The position numbers and the translations under genes are program-made. The notes under the pieces were generated by a model, which was not told the origin of the DNA, did no database searches, and saw only the letters and a list, made by a program, of their open reading frames with translations. Shown here in pieces: positions 31,831 to 42,900 of a stretch of DNA of 64,000 nucleotides (the first letter of the stretch is position 1; the number at the start of each line of letters is the position of its first letter). Origin of the DNA: Phocoena phocoena. Taxonomy: Eukaryota > Chordata > Mammalia > Artiodactyla > Phocoenidae. The stretch is from the NCBI RefSeq assembly GCF_963924675.1, contig NC_089219.1, positions 146,340,288-146,404,287 of the forward strand. Direction: 5' to 3'.

Positions 31831-33799
31831 TAATCATAATAACAGGGGATCTGGCCTGGGTAAAGGGCCAGAGGCAAAGCACACCCTTGCCGCACCCGTC
31901 TGGAGTCTTTGGACTTTGGCAAAGTGCCTAGGGGTCAGAAGCTAGGAGTGGATTCCCCAGCGAGGCTCCTCCTCTGCTCCACCCCATCCCTGTTTTAGGG
32001 TCTGAACCCACAACGAGGCCCCTCCTGGAGCTTCTGCAGCCCAGGTCTGTGGCAAGCACCCTGTTTCTCAAACTACTGAAGGCAGGCCATTGGCGGGGTG
32101 GGGTGAAGATAAGGAAGGACTGGGGTTAGCTGTAGGGAAAGGAAAGCAGAATAAAAGTGCCTGAGGCTGTTAGGTGGGGAGTATAACAAAACCTCTTCCT
32201 CCCCGGCCTAAAGGATGATGGGACCCTTGGGGAAAGAGGGGAACAGAAAGGATGAATTGGTGGAAGGTGTGTTGATTTGCATGCTATTTTTGCACCACAT
32301 TTGCATGCTTTTCATGTACTGTCTAGAGTACAGCCCAGGGAGATTCCCCCGGGCCCAATCTCCCCTCCCTCCTTCTCTAAGGTGCTGGGGCCCAGGAGCC
32401 CTGGTGGGCAAGAAGGGGGCTGGGCTCCCCTCCACCACAGCCCTGGCTGGGCAGGGACTGCAGGGGTGAGGACCCTGTGTCCTGAATCTGAACAGAGGAT
32501 GGAACCCAGCCACCCCTCTCCCTGTGGTAGGGTCGGGGAGGGTGAGTGGGGGAAGGGAGCCCCCCTGTTGGGAGGATGGGGGTAGAGGGATGCGGGGTGT
32601 GTGGGGACAAGGAGCTTTCTGGCTTCAGGCTGTTTTCTAGACCAGGGCCGGAAGGAAGGAAGCCAGATGAGGTACCTCCCCCTGAATCCTTGTGAAGTTG
32701 TGTTTCCTGCTGCAAAGCAGGCTTTGACATCAAACGCCTTTCTTTTCCAGAGACCCTGCACTCTACCACCCACCCCCCTTGCCCTGTTTCAGCCACAACT
32801 CGTCTCTGTTCATCTTGGGGCCTCAGGGCAGGAGGGAGGGGGCCATCAGGGACAGGGCCCTGTATCCCTCCCACGCGCATTCACAGTGGCTGCTCGGTTC
32901 ATGATCAAACAAGAATAGGGCTCCTGAGTGGCTCTGGGGTACCTGAACCCCAGCTGGCTTCTGATTGGTCAAGGACAGGACTCTAGGTAACTTGGAGAGA
33001 ATTCAGCCCCATCCTGGCCTGTGGAGGTCCTACCCCTCTGCACTTCTTCTTTCTGTCTTTCAGTTTTCTTTGCTCACTCTCTTGCCATCTATGTGATTTT
33101 TTTTTTTTTATCATGAACATATAATTATGACCCCTTAGCCCTGCTGCCTTTCCAGGGCACTTTCCCACTGCTCTTCCAGCCTCTTCCACTGTGCTGCTGA
33201 CAGACTCCCTCTGTTCTGGGTGGGGAGTGGATCTGCCTTATGCTCCTGCAGACACGGCTCCACCACCTGAGAAGCAGATGGGGCAGTGGGACAGCTGGAT
33301 GGAGGGGAACAAGAGGAAGCGTGTTGGGCTGGGGAAGGCTTGGCACATGGGTGAGGCCCCTGTAGGGCCCAGAAAGCAGGAATGGCCTGGCCAAGCTTGG
33401 TGAGAGCAGCCCACGCACGACAGGCTTGTCGATTCATCTCCTCGGGAACGGCTGGAGTTCATCTCTCCCGAGGGGAGGCCAGCCTAGAAGAAGTAGGAGG
33501 CAATGCCCAGAGGCAGAAAGCAAACACCCACAGGCCTGGTAGACTCAGGAGGTCTTTGCACACGCGGTCTGGAATGCTTACAGGCTGTGTTCATGCTGCC
33601 GGGAGCTGGAAGGTCTGTATGGGATCTGTACACACTCCCTGAGGCCCTGTGCACGTCCACAGATTAGAAAACAGAGGCAGATTCTAGCAAGGTTTATGCC
33701 CCAGTGTTGTTTGCCTTTAGGTGAAGCTCCACCCGCCCTTGATTTGCACAATTACACCACCTCTGTGCCATAGTGCACCTTGGAGTTCATGTGCCCCCC
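31831..33799. other. Long non-repetitive stretch, no gene supported
   Basis: Nearly 2 kb with no interspersed repeat I can name. Overlapping frames of up to 167 residues at 32.2-32.9 kb occur on three frames of both strands and show no conserved domain. A paired octamer motif sits at 32275-32309. Absence of repeats over this length could reflect functional constraint or chance. Confidence 0.4.
32275..32309 (+). promoter_or_regulatory. Two octamer (POU-type) motifs as an 11-bp direct repeat
   Basis: ATTTGCATGCT occurs at 32275-32285 and again at 32299-32309, spaced 24 bp start to start. Each contains the exact octamer ATTTGCAT bound by OCT/POU factors. It lies in unique DNA. Function is inferred from motif only. 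Confidence 0.4.
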
Positions 33800-33880
33800 C
33801 CATCTTGCACTTGACAAAACTGAGACCAAGGGGGGGGGGTCAAGGGACTTATCTAAGCTCACATAGCTGATAAGAAAATT
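33800..33880 (-). mobile_element. MIR SINE fragment (antisense)
   Basis: GACAAAACTGAGACCAAG, a poly-G run, then GACTTATCTAAGCTCACATAGC. Confidence 0.6.
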
Positions 33881-33964
33881 ATCTTTTGTGTTATAGAGTT
33901 TGAAATTTGGAGATGACAGAGATTTGGGTAACCTGAAGCCTGGGAGCTAGGAGGAATGGGAGCT

Positions 33965-34170
33965 TGTCCTAAAGGCCTGAACTCACATCCAGACTCTGCC
34001 TCTTTCTAAGTAGGTGTCCTTTGACAAGTTACGGAACCTCTCTGAGCTCCAGCTTCCATCTTCTAAAAGGAGGAGTGACCAAAACTACTCTGCAAGATTG
34101 TTGTAAGGCTTAGGAATGAATGACACACATTAGAGGCTTGGCACACAGTAGGTACTAAATAAGTGGTTCT
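33965..34170 (+). mobile_element. MIR SINE (sense)
   Basis: AACTCACATCCAGACTCTGCC, TTTGACAAGTTACGGAACC and GGCACACAGTAGGTACTAAATAAG cover head to tail. Confidence 0.85.
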
Positions 34171-34179
34171 ACATGTGAA

Positions 34180-34660
34180 ATAAAGTTCATATTTTATGGC
34201 AAGACAAAAAAAAGTTAAACAAAAAAACTTCTCTGCCCTTTGGCCTCCTCTCCCCCCTACACTGAGCATTGTGTATCTATATAATGCATGGAGCAAACCT
34301 CCCCCACCAGCAGAAATACCTGCTCAACCATAAACAGCAATATTCTCCCAGCATCAACAAGACAAATCCTTAAAAGAGAGCGCTCCTTCTTGATCTTGTA
34401 AGGGGTCACATGACCCACCACGATGATGCTTAGATCTGGATTACGTAAACGGTCAATAATACGTTTGATGTACAGCTGTCTGTTTCAAAAATCTTCATCA
34501 CGATGCCTTGACTTCTAACGGGTAGAAGACTTCTCAGAGCTTTCTGAGATGCTCTTCCCAGGTTATATTCCTCAAATTTGGCTCAAATAAAAATTTCCAT
34601 TTCTCTTTCCATTTCTTTCCCATTTCTTTAGGTTGACTGATTAATTTTTGGTTAACATAC
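34180..34660 (+). mobile_element. Probable LTR, family uncertain
   Basis: The right portion has AGCTTTCTGAGATGCTCTTCCC, then GGTTATATTCCTCAAATTTGGC and CAAATAAAAATTTCC. A late AATAAA polyadenylation signal after a cytosine-rich stretch is LTR-like. The left part is unassigned, and borders are not fixed by duplications. Confidence 0.4.
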
Positions 34661-34704
34661 AACTATTTGATAAGGTGGTTAAGCAGTTGACCACAGTGTG
34701 ATTT

Positions 34705-35140
34705 CCTAACACCTACCATGGGCCAGGCTCTGTGCTTGTTGCTGGGGAGACTAGGACAGAGTGGGGGTGGCTGGGGAGGTGGAATGTGGGATAAGGACAA
34801 GAATATCTTGCTGTGTTATGTGTCTGGTGTCATAGGGACATAGAGAGAGTCACTGACCCCAGATGGTGTGTGCAGGGAGGTGGGGTTGGGGGGTATGGGT
34901 GGGGGATTCGGGAAGACCTTCTAGAATTTGAAGGATGAATAAGATTCAGCCAGGCAAAGGGGAAGGGAAAGGAGATTCAAGCTGAGAGAAGAGCAAGGAC
35001 AAAGACCCAGAGGTGAGGGAAAGTCTGACACGGTCGCTAGGGATTACGCGGGCCAGAGGGGAGACAGGGATGAGATGCATGTGTAGTAAGGAGAGTGGGC
35101 TTTGACCTGAAGGGCTGGGAGCCTTTGAATAGAGCCATGC
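34705..35140 (-). mobile_element. L2 LINE (antisense)
   Basis: AACACCTACCATGGGCCAGGC, then GAAGACCTTCTAGAATTTGAAGG, GAAGAGCAAGGACAAAGACCC and CTTTGACCTGAAGGGC. Moderately diverged. Confidence 0.7.
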
Positions 35141-35535
35141 CAATACCCAAAGTTCTCAGCGGAAAAGCAAATTTAGAAAATAATGACCTTTGCTTCAGTT
35201 TACTCTTTTCTTCTCAAAAGTGTTGCTTCATTGTTTGCTAAGAAAACTTTTACCTTTATTAAAGGTCACTGGCAAATGCAAGTGTTGGCACAGAGCTAGG
35301 CTCCTTGGTCTAAAGGTGGACATTCAAACATACCTGAGAAGTGCAAGTACCTATCCAGTTACTGATGGCTTCATCAGCTTCTGCTTTAGGCCTTTAACCT
35401 GGAGGGTACCCGAGCCCCGCCCCCCACTAGAGATTCACTTTCATTATGTCATTAATGTACTTACACGGCAGCTGATAGCCGTCAAAGCTGTGTTTGGTGA
35501 TAGTGGGTGAGGACAGGGGGTTTCAAACTGTTTCC
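35141..35535. other. Single-copy island between two L2 fragments
   Basis: About 390 bp with no repeat similarity. It includes AATGACCTTTGCTTC, TATTAAAGGTCAC and CATTATGTCATTAATG, motifs that resemble nuclear-receptor and homeobox/bZIP half-sites. A 106-residue plus frame (35190-35510) is present but unrecognised, with Leu/Lys-rich ends. Regulatory function is possible; coding is not supported. Confidence 0.35.
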
Positions 35536-35539
35536 TTCA

Positions 35540-35655
35540 TTCAAATTGATTCAACAAATCTTTTCCGGGCACTGTTCTAGGTGCTTGGGGACGAGAGCTG
35601 AATTAGACAAGGTTCCTGCACTCCTGGGGCCTCCATTCTAATTAAACTGGCACTC
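35540..35655 (-). mobile_element. L2 3' terminus (antisense)
   Basis: GATTCAACAAATCTTTTCCGGGC, CACTGTTCTAGGTGCTTGGGG and CTCCTGGGGCCTCCATTCTAATT in order. Confidence 0.8.
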
Positions 35656-35744
35656 CATGGCTAATACCAAGTTTTCAGGCGGGAAACACTCAGCCATCCA
35701 GACAAAGGTGGCCGAGTAATGAGAGAGGGACACTGTCAAGTCAG

Positions 35745-35945
35745 ACCACACCTGGGTTTGACCTGGGTTTGAACCCCAGCTGTTTGAACTCAGAAAAGCA
35801 ACTTCACCTCTTTCAGGCCATCGAGGGAAAAGTAGGAGACACAGAACCTACTTCACAGGTTGTTTTGAAGATTAAATGAAATAAAGGGATGTGAAGAGCT
35901 TGGCACAAAGATTAGTACATAATAAGCCTTCATAAATGATAACCG
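35745..35945 (+). mobile_element. MIR SINE (sense)
   Basis: The head GGTTTGAACCCCAGC is followed by AGCAACTTCACCTCTTTC and GATTAAATGAAATAAAGGGATG. An adjacent short tandem GACCTGGGTTTGA doublet sits at its left edge. Confidence 0.85.
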
Positions 35946-36089
35946 GTGTATCAGTGATTTGGGGGGACAAACTCAAAAGCTAAGTGAGTGAATGGAAGGG
36001 AGACTTTAATATGGTGGAAAGGCTGGTAAAGAGTTTAGGGAAAAACAGCCCAGATCACACTTCAAAACCATTGGGAGGGAGGTTTCTCC

Positions 36090-36170
36090 AGGGCCAGAAT
36101 TGGGTTTTGTTCATTTTATCTCTCCAGTGTCTGAGCACATAATAGACATTAATAATGAGCCCTGACTTGT
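36090..36170 (+). mobile_element. L2 3' terminus fragment (sense)
   Basis: GGGTTTTGTTCATTTTATCTC and AGTGTCTGAGCACATAATAGAC are weak L2 tail sequence. Confidence 0.5.
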
Positions 36171-36935
36171 TCTTAGCCCTTGTCCAGGACCCAGGAGAGG
36201 GGGTTGGGTGTCAAAGAGTGACACCCTTCCAGGAAGGCATTATTCCATGGGCTACTCTGGCCAAGCAAGGTCCTCAGAACCTGGGACATCATCAAGAACT
36301 GGGTTGTTTGTGAAATAAGCAAACAGCATGGAGACCCAGAAACACATTTTTGGGAAGAGTACAGAGAGAAGAAAGTTCAGACAAGAGCAGTTCGGGGGCA
36401 AGGAAGGAAAACAAAATCTTGGGGGAAGTGCCCTGGATGGTCTGTGGTAAGAATCATTCTTGTTCACAGTTTACACCCTTTGACCTTAAAGTTCCTCAGA
36501 GACTCTGCCTCACCATGGGCCAAGGCAGCTCATCCAATTCACTCTTCCATTCTAACAAGGATGAGGGGCCAGGGGTTTCCTATTCCAAGAATAGGAATCT
36601 GAGGTGCTTAGGATGGTCTATGATCTGACCAGGGAAGGGACAGCCAGGGTCACAACAAGAACATCCCAACGGCCAATCTAACAGAGCCAGGAACACTCCC
36701 CAAATTGGGAAACTTCTTTCTCTGGTTTTGGTGGGGGGATTCCGGGACGTCTGGGCAATGCATCATCCCCATATGCTCACAGGTTCAGGTTACCGAATAC
36801 TTGAGGACACTGGGTCCCAGAGGAGTCAGTGATTTGATCCCTGAAGCACAGTGAGTGGGATGAGAACCCACCCCAGCTGGTTGTTTTGAGGGTCGGTGCA
36901 CACGGTTTGCAAATGACTCACACATATTATCTCCG
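36171..36935. other. Single-copy-looking DNA with a possible MIR scrap
   Basis: An antisense-MIR-like segment may lie at 36785-36890 (GTTACCGAATACTTGAGG, CCCTGAAGCACAGTGAG). Otherwise nothing is recognised. Confidence 0.35.
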
Positions 36936-36939
36936 AGCT

Positions 36940-37945
36940 CCTGACTGAGATATCCAGCTGCCTACTTGACATCTCTTTTGGGATGTGTCAAAGGTTCCTC
37001 CGACTCAAGGTGACTAAGACGGAGCACTTAATCTTCTTCCCGGCCTGGTTCTCTTACAGCGTCTCCTGGTTTGCTGGCTGGTAGCCCCACCCGCCCAGCT
37101 GAGCCAGCCAGGAAGAAACCCAGGACTCTCCCTTGACACGCACACTCTCTCTCACCCTCCATATCCAGTTACCAAGTTCTGCTGATTTTATTTCCTAAAT
37201 ACTTCTCCAGTCTCCCCTCTTTTCCCACTCCCTGTGTCATTACCTTAGTGCAAGGTACCCTGACCTTTCACATCTCAACTACTGCAACAGCCATCTACCT
37301 GCTACCCCTGAGCCCATTTTGGACCTACCCAATCCATTCCTCACAATGCAGTCACATGACATTAACGGAACACAGACCTACTCCTGTCACACACACCTGC
37401 TAGGGGAGACTTCAGTAGCTTCCCTTGGTACTTAGGATAAAGACAAAACGTATTAATGTTATTTCCAGGGTCCCACATCCTCTGGCTCCTACTTCTCTCT
37501 GCTACCGGCTCTGTTGTCACATGACACACGCTCTCCCTTCCTCCACTCCAGCCACATTGACCTTCACACACATTCACCACACTCTCTCCAGCTACAGCAC
37601 CCTCCCCGTGATGCTCCTCTGAAGGAGATGCTCACTTCCCTCCCGTGGCCTGGCTGACACATTTCATCCCTTTGATCCCAGTCCAAACCCCACTTCCTCA
37701 GGAAAGCCTTCCTGAGGGGGTCAATCCTCCTCTGTGATGCTCTTAGAGCAGCTGTCCCAGCTCATGTGTTACATTTGTTTGGTTAGTATTTGATGAATGA
37801 CTTTTCCTCACCATCTTGTAAGCTCCATGAGAGGAGAGACCATATCTGGTTTTGCTCATCATACCCTGAACACGTAAATATTTCAGTGCCTGGCACATGG
37901 GAGGCACTGAAATATTTACTCTTTGAATGAGTGAGTTAATGAATA
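36940..37945 (+). mobile_element. Long L2 LINE, ORF2 end plus 3' UTR (sense)
   Basis: Begins in ORF2-derived DNA (GAGATATCCAGCTGCC, CTACTTGACATCTC), passes CATCTCAACTACTGCAACAG (the YCN-like motif region) and CCACATCCTCTGGCTCC. The 3' terminus is TTTCAGTGCCTGGCACATGG and a GAATGAGTGAGTTAATGAA tail. About 1 kb, frames broken. Confidence 0.85.
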
Positions 37946-38200
37946 TTCTGTTTTTAAGACTTCCTCTGAAGGTGACACAGTGGAGAAAAATCACCACTTT
38001 TTGTCCAGAGAGGGTCTCCTGTGCCTCTTCCTGCAACAACGTGGGAGGCTAGGTGGTGAGATGCATGTGAATTCGGTTGCGCCGTGAAACTTATCTTCTA
38101 ATGTTTTCCTTTCTGTGTTCCTAAAGATCACCATGTTCTGGTAGGTGGGGAGAAAAATAGACTAAAGTGATATGTACCATATGACCCTACCGTCATTTTT

Positions 38201-38313
38201 TTATTTTGACTGCACTGCAGCCTGCGGGATCTTAGCTCCCCAACCGGGGATCGATCCCATGCTCCCTGAAGTGGAAGCAGGGAGTCTTAACCGCTGGACC
38301 ACAGTACCCAAAG
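38201..38313 (-). mobile_element. CHR-type SINE, older short form (antisense)
   Basis: A T-rich tail, a diverged body with TAGCTCCCCAACC, and a damaged head. The flanks CTACCGTCATTTTT (38187-38200) and CTACTGTCATTTTT (38314-38327) form a target duplication with one change. The usual CCAGGGAAGTCCC head is lost, so it is 5' decayed. Confidence 0.85.
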
Positions 38314-38463
38314 CTACTGTCATTTTTAAACACTTGGAAAAAATAACAGTGGCCTACAACTGACCTTCCTTCCTTTTTTTTTTTTTTGGTATATTTTTCA
38401 TTATGAATATGTATTACTTGGTAGAGAAATTAAAAGTATAAGAACTTATCTGAATGTATATTT

Positions 38464-38488
38464 CACACACACACACACACACACACAC
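38464..38488. repeat. (CA)n microsatellite
   Basis: About 12 CA units ending in CCCACAG. Confidence 0.9.
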
Positions 38489-38619
38489 CCACAGGTTTCA
38501 AAATGAAAGATCATGTGTTCAGAGACCCTAGAAAGGAAACCATATTTCCTCTCAGCCTGGGGCCTTTCTGAAGGTAGAAACCACTTCACTTCCTCTATTT
38601 CTCCCTGCACCCTCCTCTC

Positions 38620-39065
38620 TTTTAGTTCCAAGTGACAGAAAATCCAACTTGAGTTAACTTAAGTTAAAAAGGAAATGTAGATGCTTGACAGTTCCAGGTT
38701 CCAGGTCACTTTAGGACCTCAGGGTATGTCCTTGGGAATTGGTCTTTCTTGTTCCTTCGCTCTCCTTGCACGGTGGCCAGATCCTCACCAGCCGTCCCCG
38801 GTTCACATGTCCTACCAGCAGAGAGAGTTTTTCCCGCACTAGCTCCAGCAAACGTTTCGATGCTGATCTCTGCACCAGTTGCTGTGGCCAGGTGAGGGTG
38901 TGGTGAAATCTCTTACTAGCCAGGCGTGGACCACACGCTCCCTCCTGGCAATGGGACTTACAGGAATCCTACAGACTACAGGGGGGTGGTTCAGAATTGG
39001 AAGGCTTTTGCCAGAATAAGGGGGAAGGGATGATGGGCAGCAACACGAAAGGTGACCACCACGCA
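38620..39065. repeat. Old dispersed repeat, family not assigned
   Basis: AAGTGACAGAAAATCCAAC at the left and TTTTGCCAGAATAAGGGGGAAG at the right resemble ends of a common ancient mammalian repeat. The middle is diverged. I cannot give the family name or strand. Confidence 0.4.
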
Positions 39066-40479
39066 CTGAGCACACAGTAGCTCTGCACACAGTAGGTGCT
39101 CAACCCCCAGAGCTGACTGGCTGACCTCTGGCTGGAACCATCTGGGGAGCAGGCAGAGGGAAGCGTTGGGCAGCAGGACTTTTCTAGGTCCCACATCAGC
39201 TGCAGGACCACCATCACTTTCCATCTATGCCAACAGGCTTATCTGAACATCCAGAGAGAGGGACTCTGGGTCCACGTATGTCCCAGAAGGTGATGGGGGG
39301 GTAGGCAGTGATGTCTGGAGAACTGCATGGAAGATTGCCCATGAGGTTCTCCCAACACTGTGTGCCCAGGAGGCCGCGCTTGACAACTGGTACGACTGGG
39401 GCCCAGAGTGGCTCGGCCAGCTGCTCAGGATGCCAGGGGGCACCCGATGCCTTGCTCCCCTCCCAGCAGGCCTGGCCTGCAGGCTGGCAGGTGCTCAGTG
39501 AGTGCTGATCGAACTCTAAGGGATAAACTTTTCACGTGGGAGGTGTGAGATGAAGAAGGAACATGGCTGTGTGTTTGGGAAGTTCCCAGCCTGATGGGAG
39601 AAATGTAACAAGACAGGTTGAGTCTGGGCTCTGGGGCATCAGGCTGATGTGCCAGCCTCTGTCAGAGGAGACCTGCTAACCACCTAGTACCAGAGATGAG
39701 GCTGGACTCCCCTGACCATCCCATTACCTCTGCCTTCCTGGTCCCAGCCCATTTTGACCACATAGCCTGGTCCACCACCCACTGAGCCCAGGAGTCCCGG
39801 CCTAGCACCTGCCTCTTATGAGAGGACCCCACCGGCCCAGCGCCTCATGCAAGAACCAACCATCAGGCAAGGCTGGTCCAGGCACTCGTGGTGGAGTCTC
39901 TGCCAGAGGGAGAGGCCCCAGGAAGCTTGGGCTGGAAATGTGGAGTCAGGCTGGTTCTTGCTGGGGCCCTTTAGGTGGGTTTCCCGCAGGCTTCTCCATT
40001 TCCAAACCCACCTCACGGAGGCTGGGAGGGGCAGGTAGGGGAGAAAGTGACAGTGAGGCTGGGGCTGAGGAAGAGAGTGGAGATGGAGGCAAGGACCAGA
40101 GAAGACAGGGCTGAGAGGCCCGTGCACGTGCTGGGCAGACGTGGGCTCTCAGGTCACACCCAGCTCAACTATTCCCCAGGACCTGCCGGGAGCAACTGGG
40201 CTGCTCTGCTGGGATTGGTGAGCTCGCAGCGTCCTCCCATCCCCCTTCCTCTGCCTCCCTCCACCCCTGCAGACACCCCTCCCTGCTCCCTCCAGTTTCA
40301 TCCCTCCTCCTCTTCGCTAAGCAGGCCTTGTCTCACACAGGTTGAGGAAGGCTCGCGCTGAGCCTGCGTGCACGATGGCCCGGCTTTGGTGTTTACAATG
40401 CTGTAGGCAGGCGCTCTGGATCTTTCTGCTGCCACTGAGAAGATAGATTGCCATATTCCAGGCAAGTCCTTAATAAACA
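39066..40479. other. Mostly single-copy DNA, no gene supported
   Basis: A tail-like CACACAGTAGGTGCTCAAC occurs at about 39078, probably an old SINE or LINE end. The overlapping frames at 39.2-40.4 kb have no domains. A CT-rich strand asymmetry at 40225-40320 explains a Pro/Ser-rich frame. Confidence 0.35.
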
Positions 40480-40660
40480 CTTAGTGAATGAATAGATTAA
40501 TGAATGACACCTGTTATCTGATTTGAACCCTAGAGCAGCCCTTGGAAGCAACCCAGATGGTTATGATTAGTGACATTTACAGCTGGGGAAACTGAGACAG
40601 AGAAATTATGTGTCATCACATAGGTTTGCAGTGACCAGCAAGGGTCAGAGCTCTGTCCCC
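40480..40660 (-). mobile_element. MIR SINE (antisense)
   Basis: TGACACCTGTTATCTGATTTG, CAGCTGGGGAAACTGAGACAG and CAGCAAGGGTCAGAGC retain the antisense MIR order. Confidence 0.65.
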
Positions 40661-41331
40661 TCAGCACCCACAACCCCAGTTTTGCACTAATGCCCACTGC
40701 CTGTCCCTTGCACCCACTTGCACACTCTCAGCTATCCCTTGGGGTTCAGAGGGTCAGACTGGAGGAAGGTATGGGGATTATGTGGGCAGATTTGCACCCG
40801 ACAGGCTCTGGGCTGTGGGGACAGTCCGTTTGGGCTGCTCTCTCTGGTTTCTGTTGTGGCCTCATCCCCGGGACCACAGCCTCCTGTGGGCCTCTCCCAT
40901 TTCACTCCACTCCACTCAGTGCAGACAGCACCTGGGGTCAGCCTGCCCGGTGCAGTCGCTTCAGAGCCTCCACTGCAGTTAAAGTGAAACTTGGCTGGAG
41001 CAGTGACCCCTTACCCGCTGGCAGGTAGGTGCCAGATTAAATGTTAAGTGACCTCCTCAACCTCATGACTGGGCAATTCAAGAAAGGAGAATTCCCTGGG
41101 ATTTGGAGGTGGGAGGCCCTGGAATTCTGGAGCATCTCCACTGGTGGTCTTACAGATCTCCTGGCACCCAAGAAGGCTTTAACCTCGGGAGTGGCCTTCA
41201 CAGAAGACAGCCTGGAGGTGCTGGCAGAGCGTCCTGCCCCTCAAACCCTACTACCAGTCCCTGGGCAGCTGTTCCTTTGGCATGAGCTCCCAACCCCGTG
41301 GAAGAAGGGTAATGATGTTTTACATTGTGTT
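40661..41331. other. Single-copy-looking DNA, no gene supported
   Basis: About 670 bp of average GC. A 158-residue plus frame (41041-41517) runs from here into the SINE, and its second half is SINE sequence, so it is not a gene. Confidence 0.35.
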
Positions 41332-41343
41332 AGTTACATGCTT

Positions 41344-41635
41344 TTTTTTTTTTTTTTTGGCTGGGTTGGGTCTTCATTGCTGTGCACGGGCTTTCCTCTA
41401 GTTGTGGTGAGCAGGGGCTACTCTTCTCTAGTTGTGGATGTGCGTTGTCTTCTCTTGTTGCGGAGCAGGGGCTCTAGGTGCGTGGGCTTCAGTAGTTGCA
41501 GCACGCAGGTTCAGTAGTTGCGGTGCACGGGCTTAGTTGCTCCGCAGCATGTGGGATCTTCCCGGACCAGGGCTCGAACCCATGTCCCTGCATTGGCAGG
41601 TGGATTCTTAACCACTGTGCCACCAGGGAAGTCCC
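41344..41635 (-). mobile_element. CHR-type SINE, long form, with target duplication (antisense)
   Basis: A poly-T run leads to GGCTGGGTTGGG and the other end is CCACCAGGGAAGTCCC. AGTTACATGCTT occurs at 41332-41343 and 41636-41647 as a perfect target duplication. Confidence 0.95.
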
Positions 41636-41768
41636 AGTTACATGCTTCTTGTCGTCATTAATTTAACTGACCTTTTCCAGAACAATTTTTTTGGGGGGAG
41701 GGGCTGATGGAGGAGTGATGGGGCATGCCTGGAGCTACTGGCCACATGCAGCTATTTAAATGTAAGTT

Positions 41769-41870
41769 CAGGGAATTCTCTGGCGGCCCAGTGGTTAGGA
41801 CTCAGCACTTCCACTGCCAGGCGTCAGGGGACTAAGATCCTGCAAGCAGGTGGCTCAGCCAAATAAATAA
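41769..41870 (+). mobile_element. CHR-type SINE, older short form (sense)
   Basis: The head GGGAATTCTCTGGCGGCCC leads to GGACTAAGATCCTGC and an AAATAAATAAAT tail. AAGTTCA brackets both sides (about 41763 and 41875), which may be a short target duplication. Confidence 0.85.
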
Positions 41871-41879
41871 ATTTAAGTT

Positions 41880-42769
41880 CATAAAAATGAGACGAAATAA
41901 AAAAAATTCCCAGTTGCACAGGTTAAGCATTTGGAGTGCTCCCTAGCTACTGTACTGGACCTGCAGATATGGGACATTTCCAGCGTCTCAGAAAGTTCCA
42001 CAGGACAGGGTTGGGCAAGAGGCTGACTTTCCCCACCTCCTGACCTCCGCTCCCTCACTTTCTAAAATAGCAAGTCCAGGGCAGGGAGGGGGTGTTGGGG
42101 GCTGAGGCAGAGGTGGCCCAGTCCTCTCAGCTGGGAGGGCTATGGTTTGGGGGAAGGCACCCCTCCTCCCTCACTCTCACCCCTCACACCCCCCAGGCTC
42201 TGCAGCCAGGGCGCCAAGGAGCCCCAGGGAGGCAGGTGGGCGTGAGGGGTGCAAAGGCTGCTGGCGGACTGAGCTGAGTGAGCCAGTCAGGGGGAGGTCA
42301 GACTGGGGGGAGCTGGTGAAGCCACAGGGACTCAGCACCCGGCGCCCCAGCCAGCACAGCGCAGAGTGGGGAGCTGTGCGTGCGGCCTGTGCCCCTCTTC
42401 CCTCCGGGGCCACCCAGACTGGGGGCAGCACCTCACAGCCTCCACGCCCCGGCTGCCCTGTTAACCTGGCAGTTAATGATTAATTTCTCCTCCTGTCACG
42501 AAGCGAAAGTTCCACAGGACGCAGACGGGGAGGCAGCTCTGAGGCTCATCCAACTGCTCCTTCTGCCTGGGAAGCCGAGGCCCAGGCCAGGCTGGAGGTC
42601 AGAGGTGCCTGCCTGGGCCTGGTGGGGGCATGGGGGTGGGCGTGGAGGATGGAACCATTCACTTCTTTCCCTTCCTGGACCCCTCACGCCACCTCCAGAT
42701 GACACACGCTGACCTTCTCTTACCCAGAGTCCATCCAGTGCCACAAAGGTCACTTTCGCATGAGCGACT
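41880..42769. other. Single-copy DNA with a homeobox-type site
   Basis: No repeat is recognised across about 890 bp. GC-rich on the left. A near-consensus HNF1-like site is at 42472-42484. Overlapping frames at 42.1-42.7 kb on both strands show no domain. Confidence 0.35.
42472..42484 (+). promoter_or_regulatory. HNF1-like binding site candidate
   Basis: GTTAATGATTAAT is one base from the HNF1 palindrome GTTAATNATTAAC. A GTTAACC half-site lies 13 bp upstream and a CGAAAGTTCC motif about 20 bp downstream. Motif evidence only. Confidence 0.35.
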
Positions 42770-42900
42770 GATGTCATGCCCCTCATTTTCCGGATGAACA
42801 AACTCAGCTGGTCAGAGGTGAAGTGCTCCAGGATTCACAGCGCAGAGGCAGAGCCGGGAATCAAACCCAGCTCTTTCAGACACAAGCCCAGCATTGCTTC
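42770..42900 (-). mobile_element. MIR SINE (antisense)
   Basis: CCCCTCATTTTCCGGATGAAC, GGTCAGAGGTGAAG and GCCGGGAATCAAACCCAGC in order. Confidence 0.7.
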
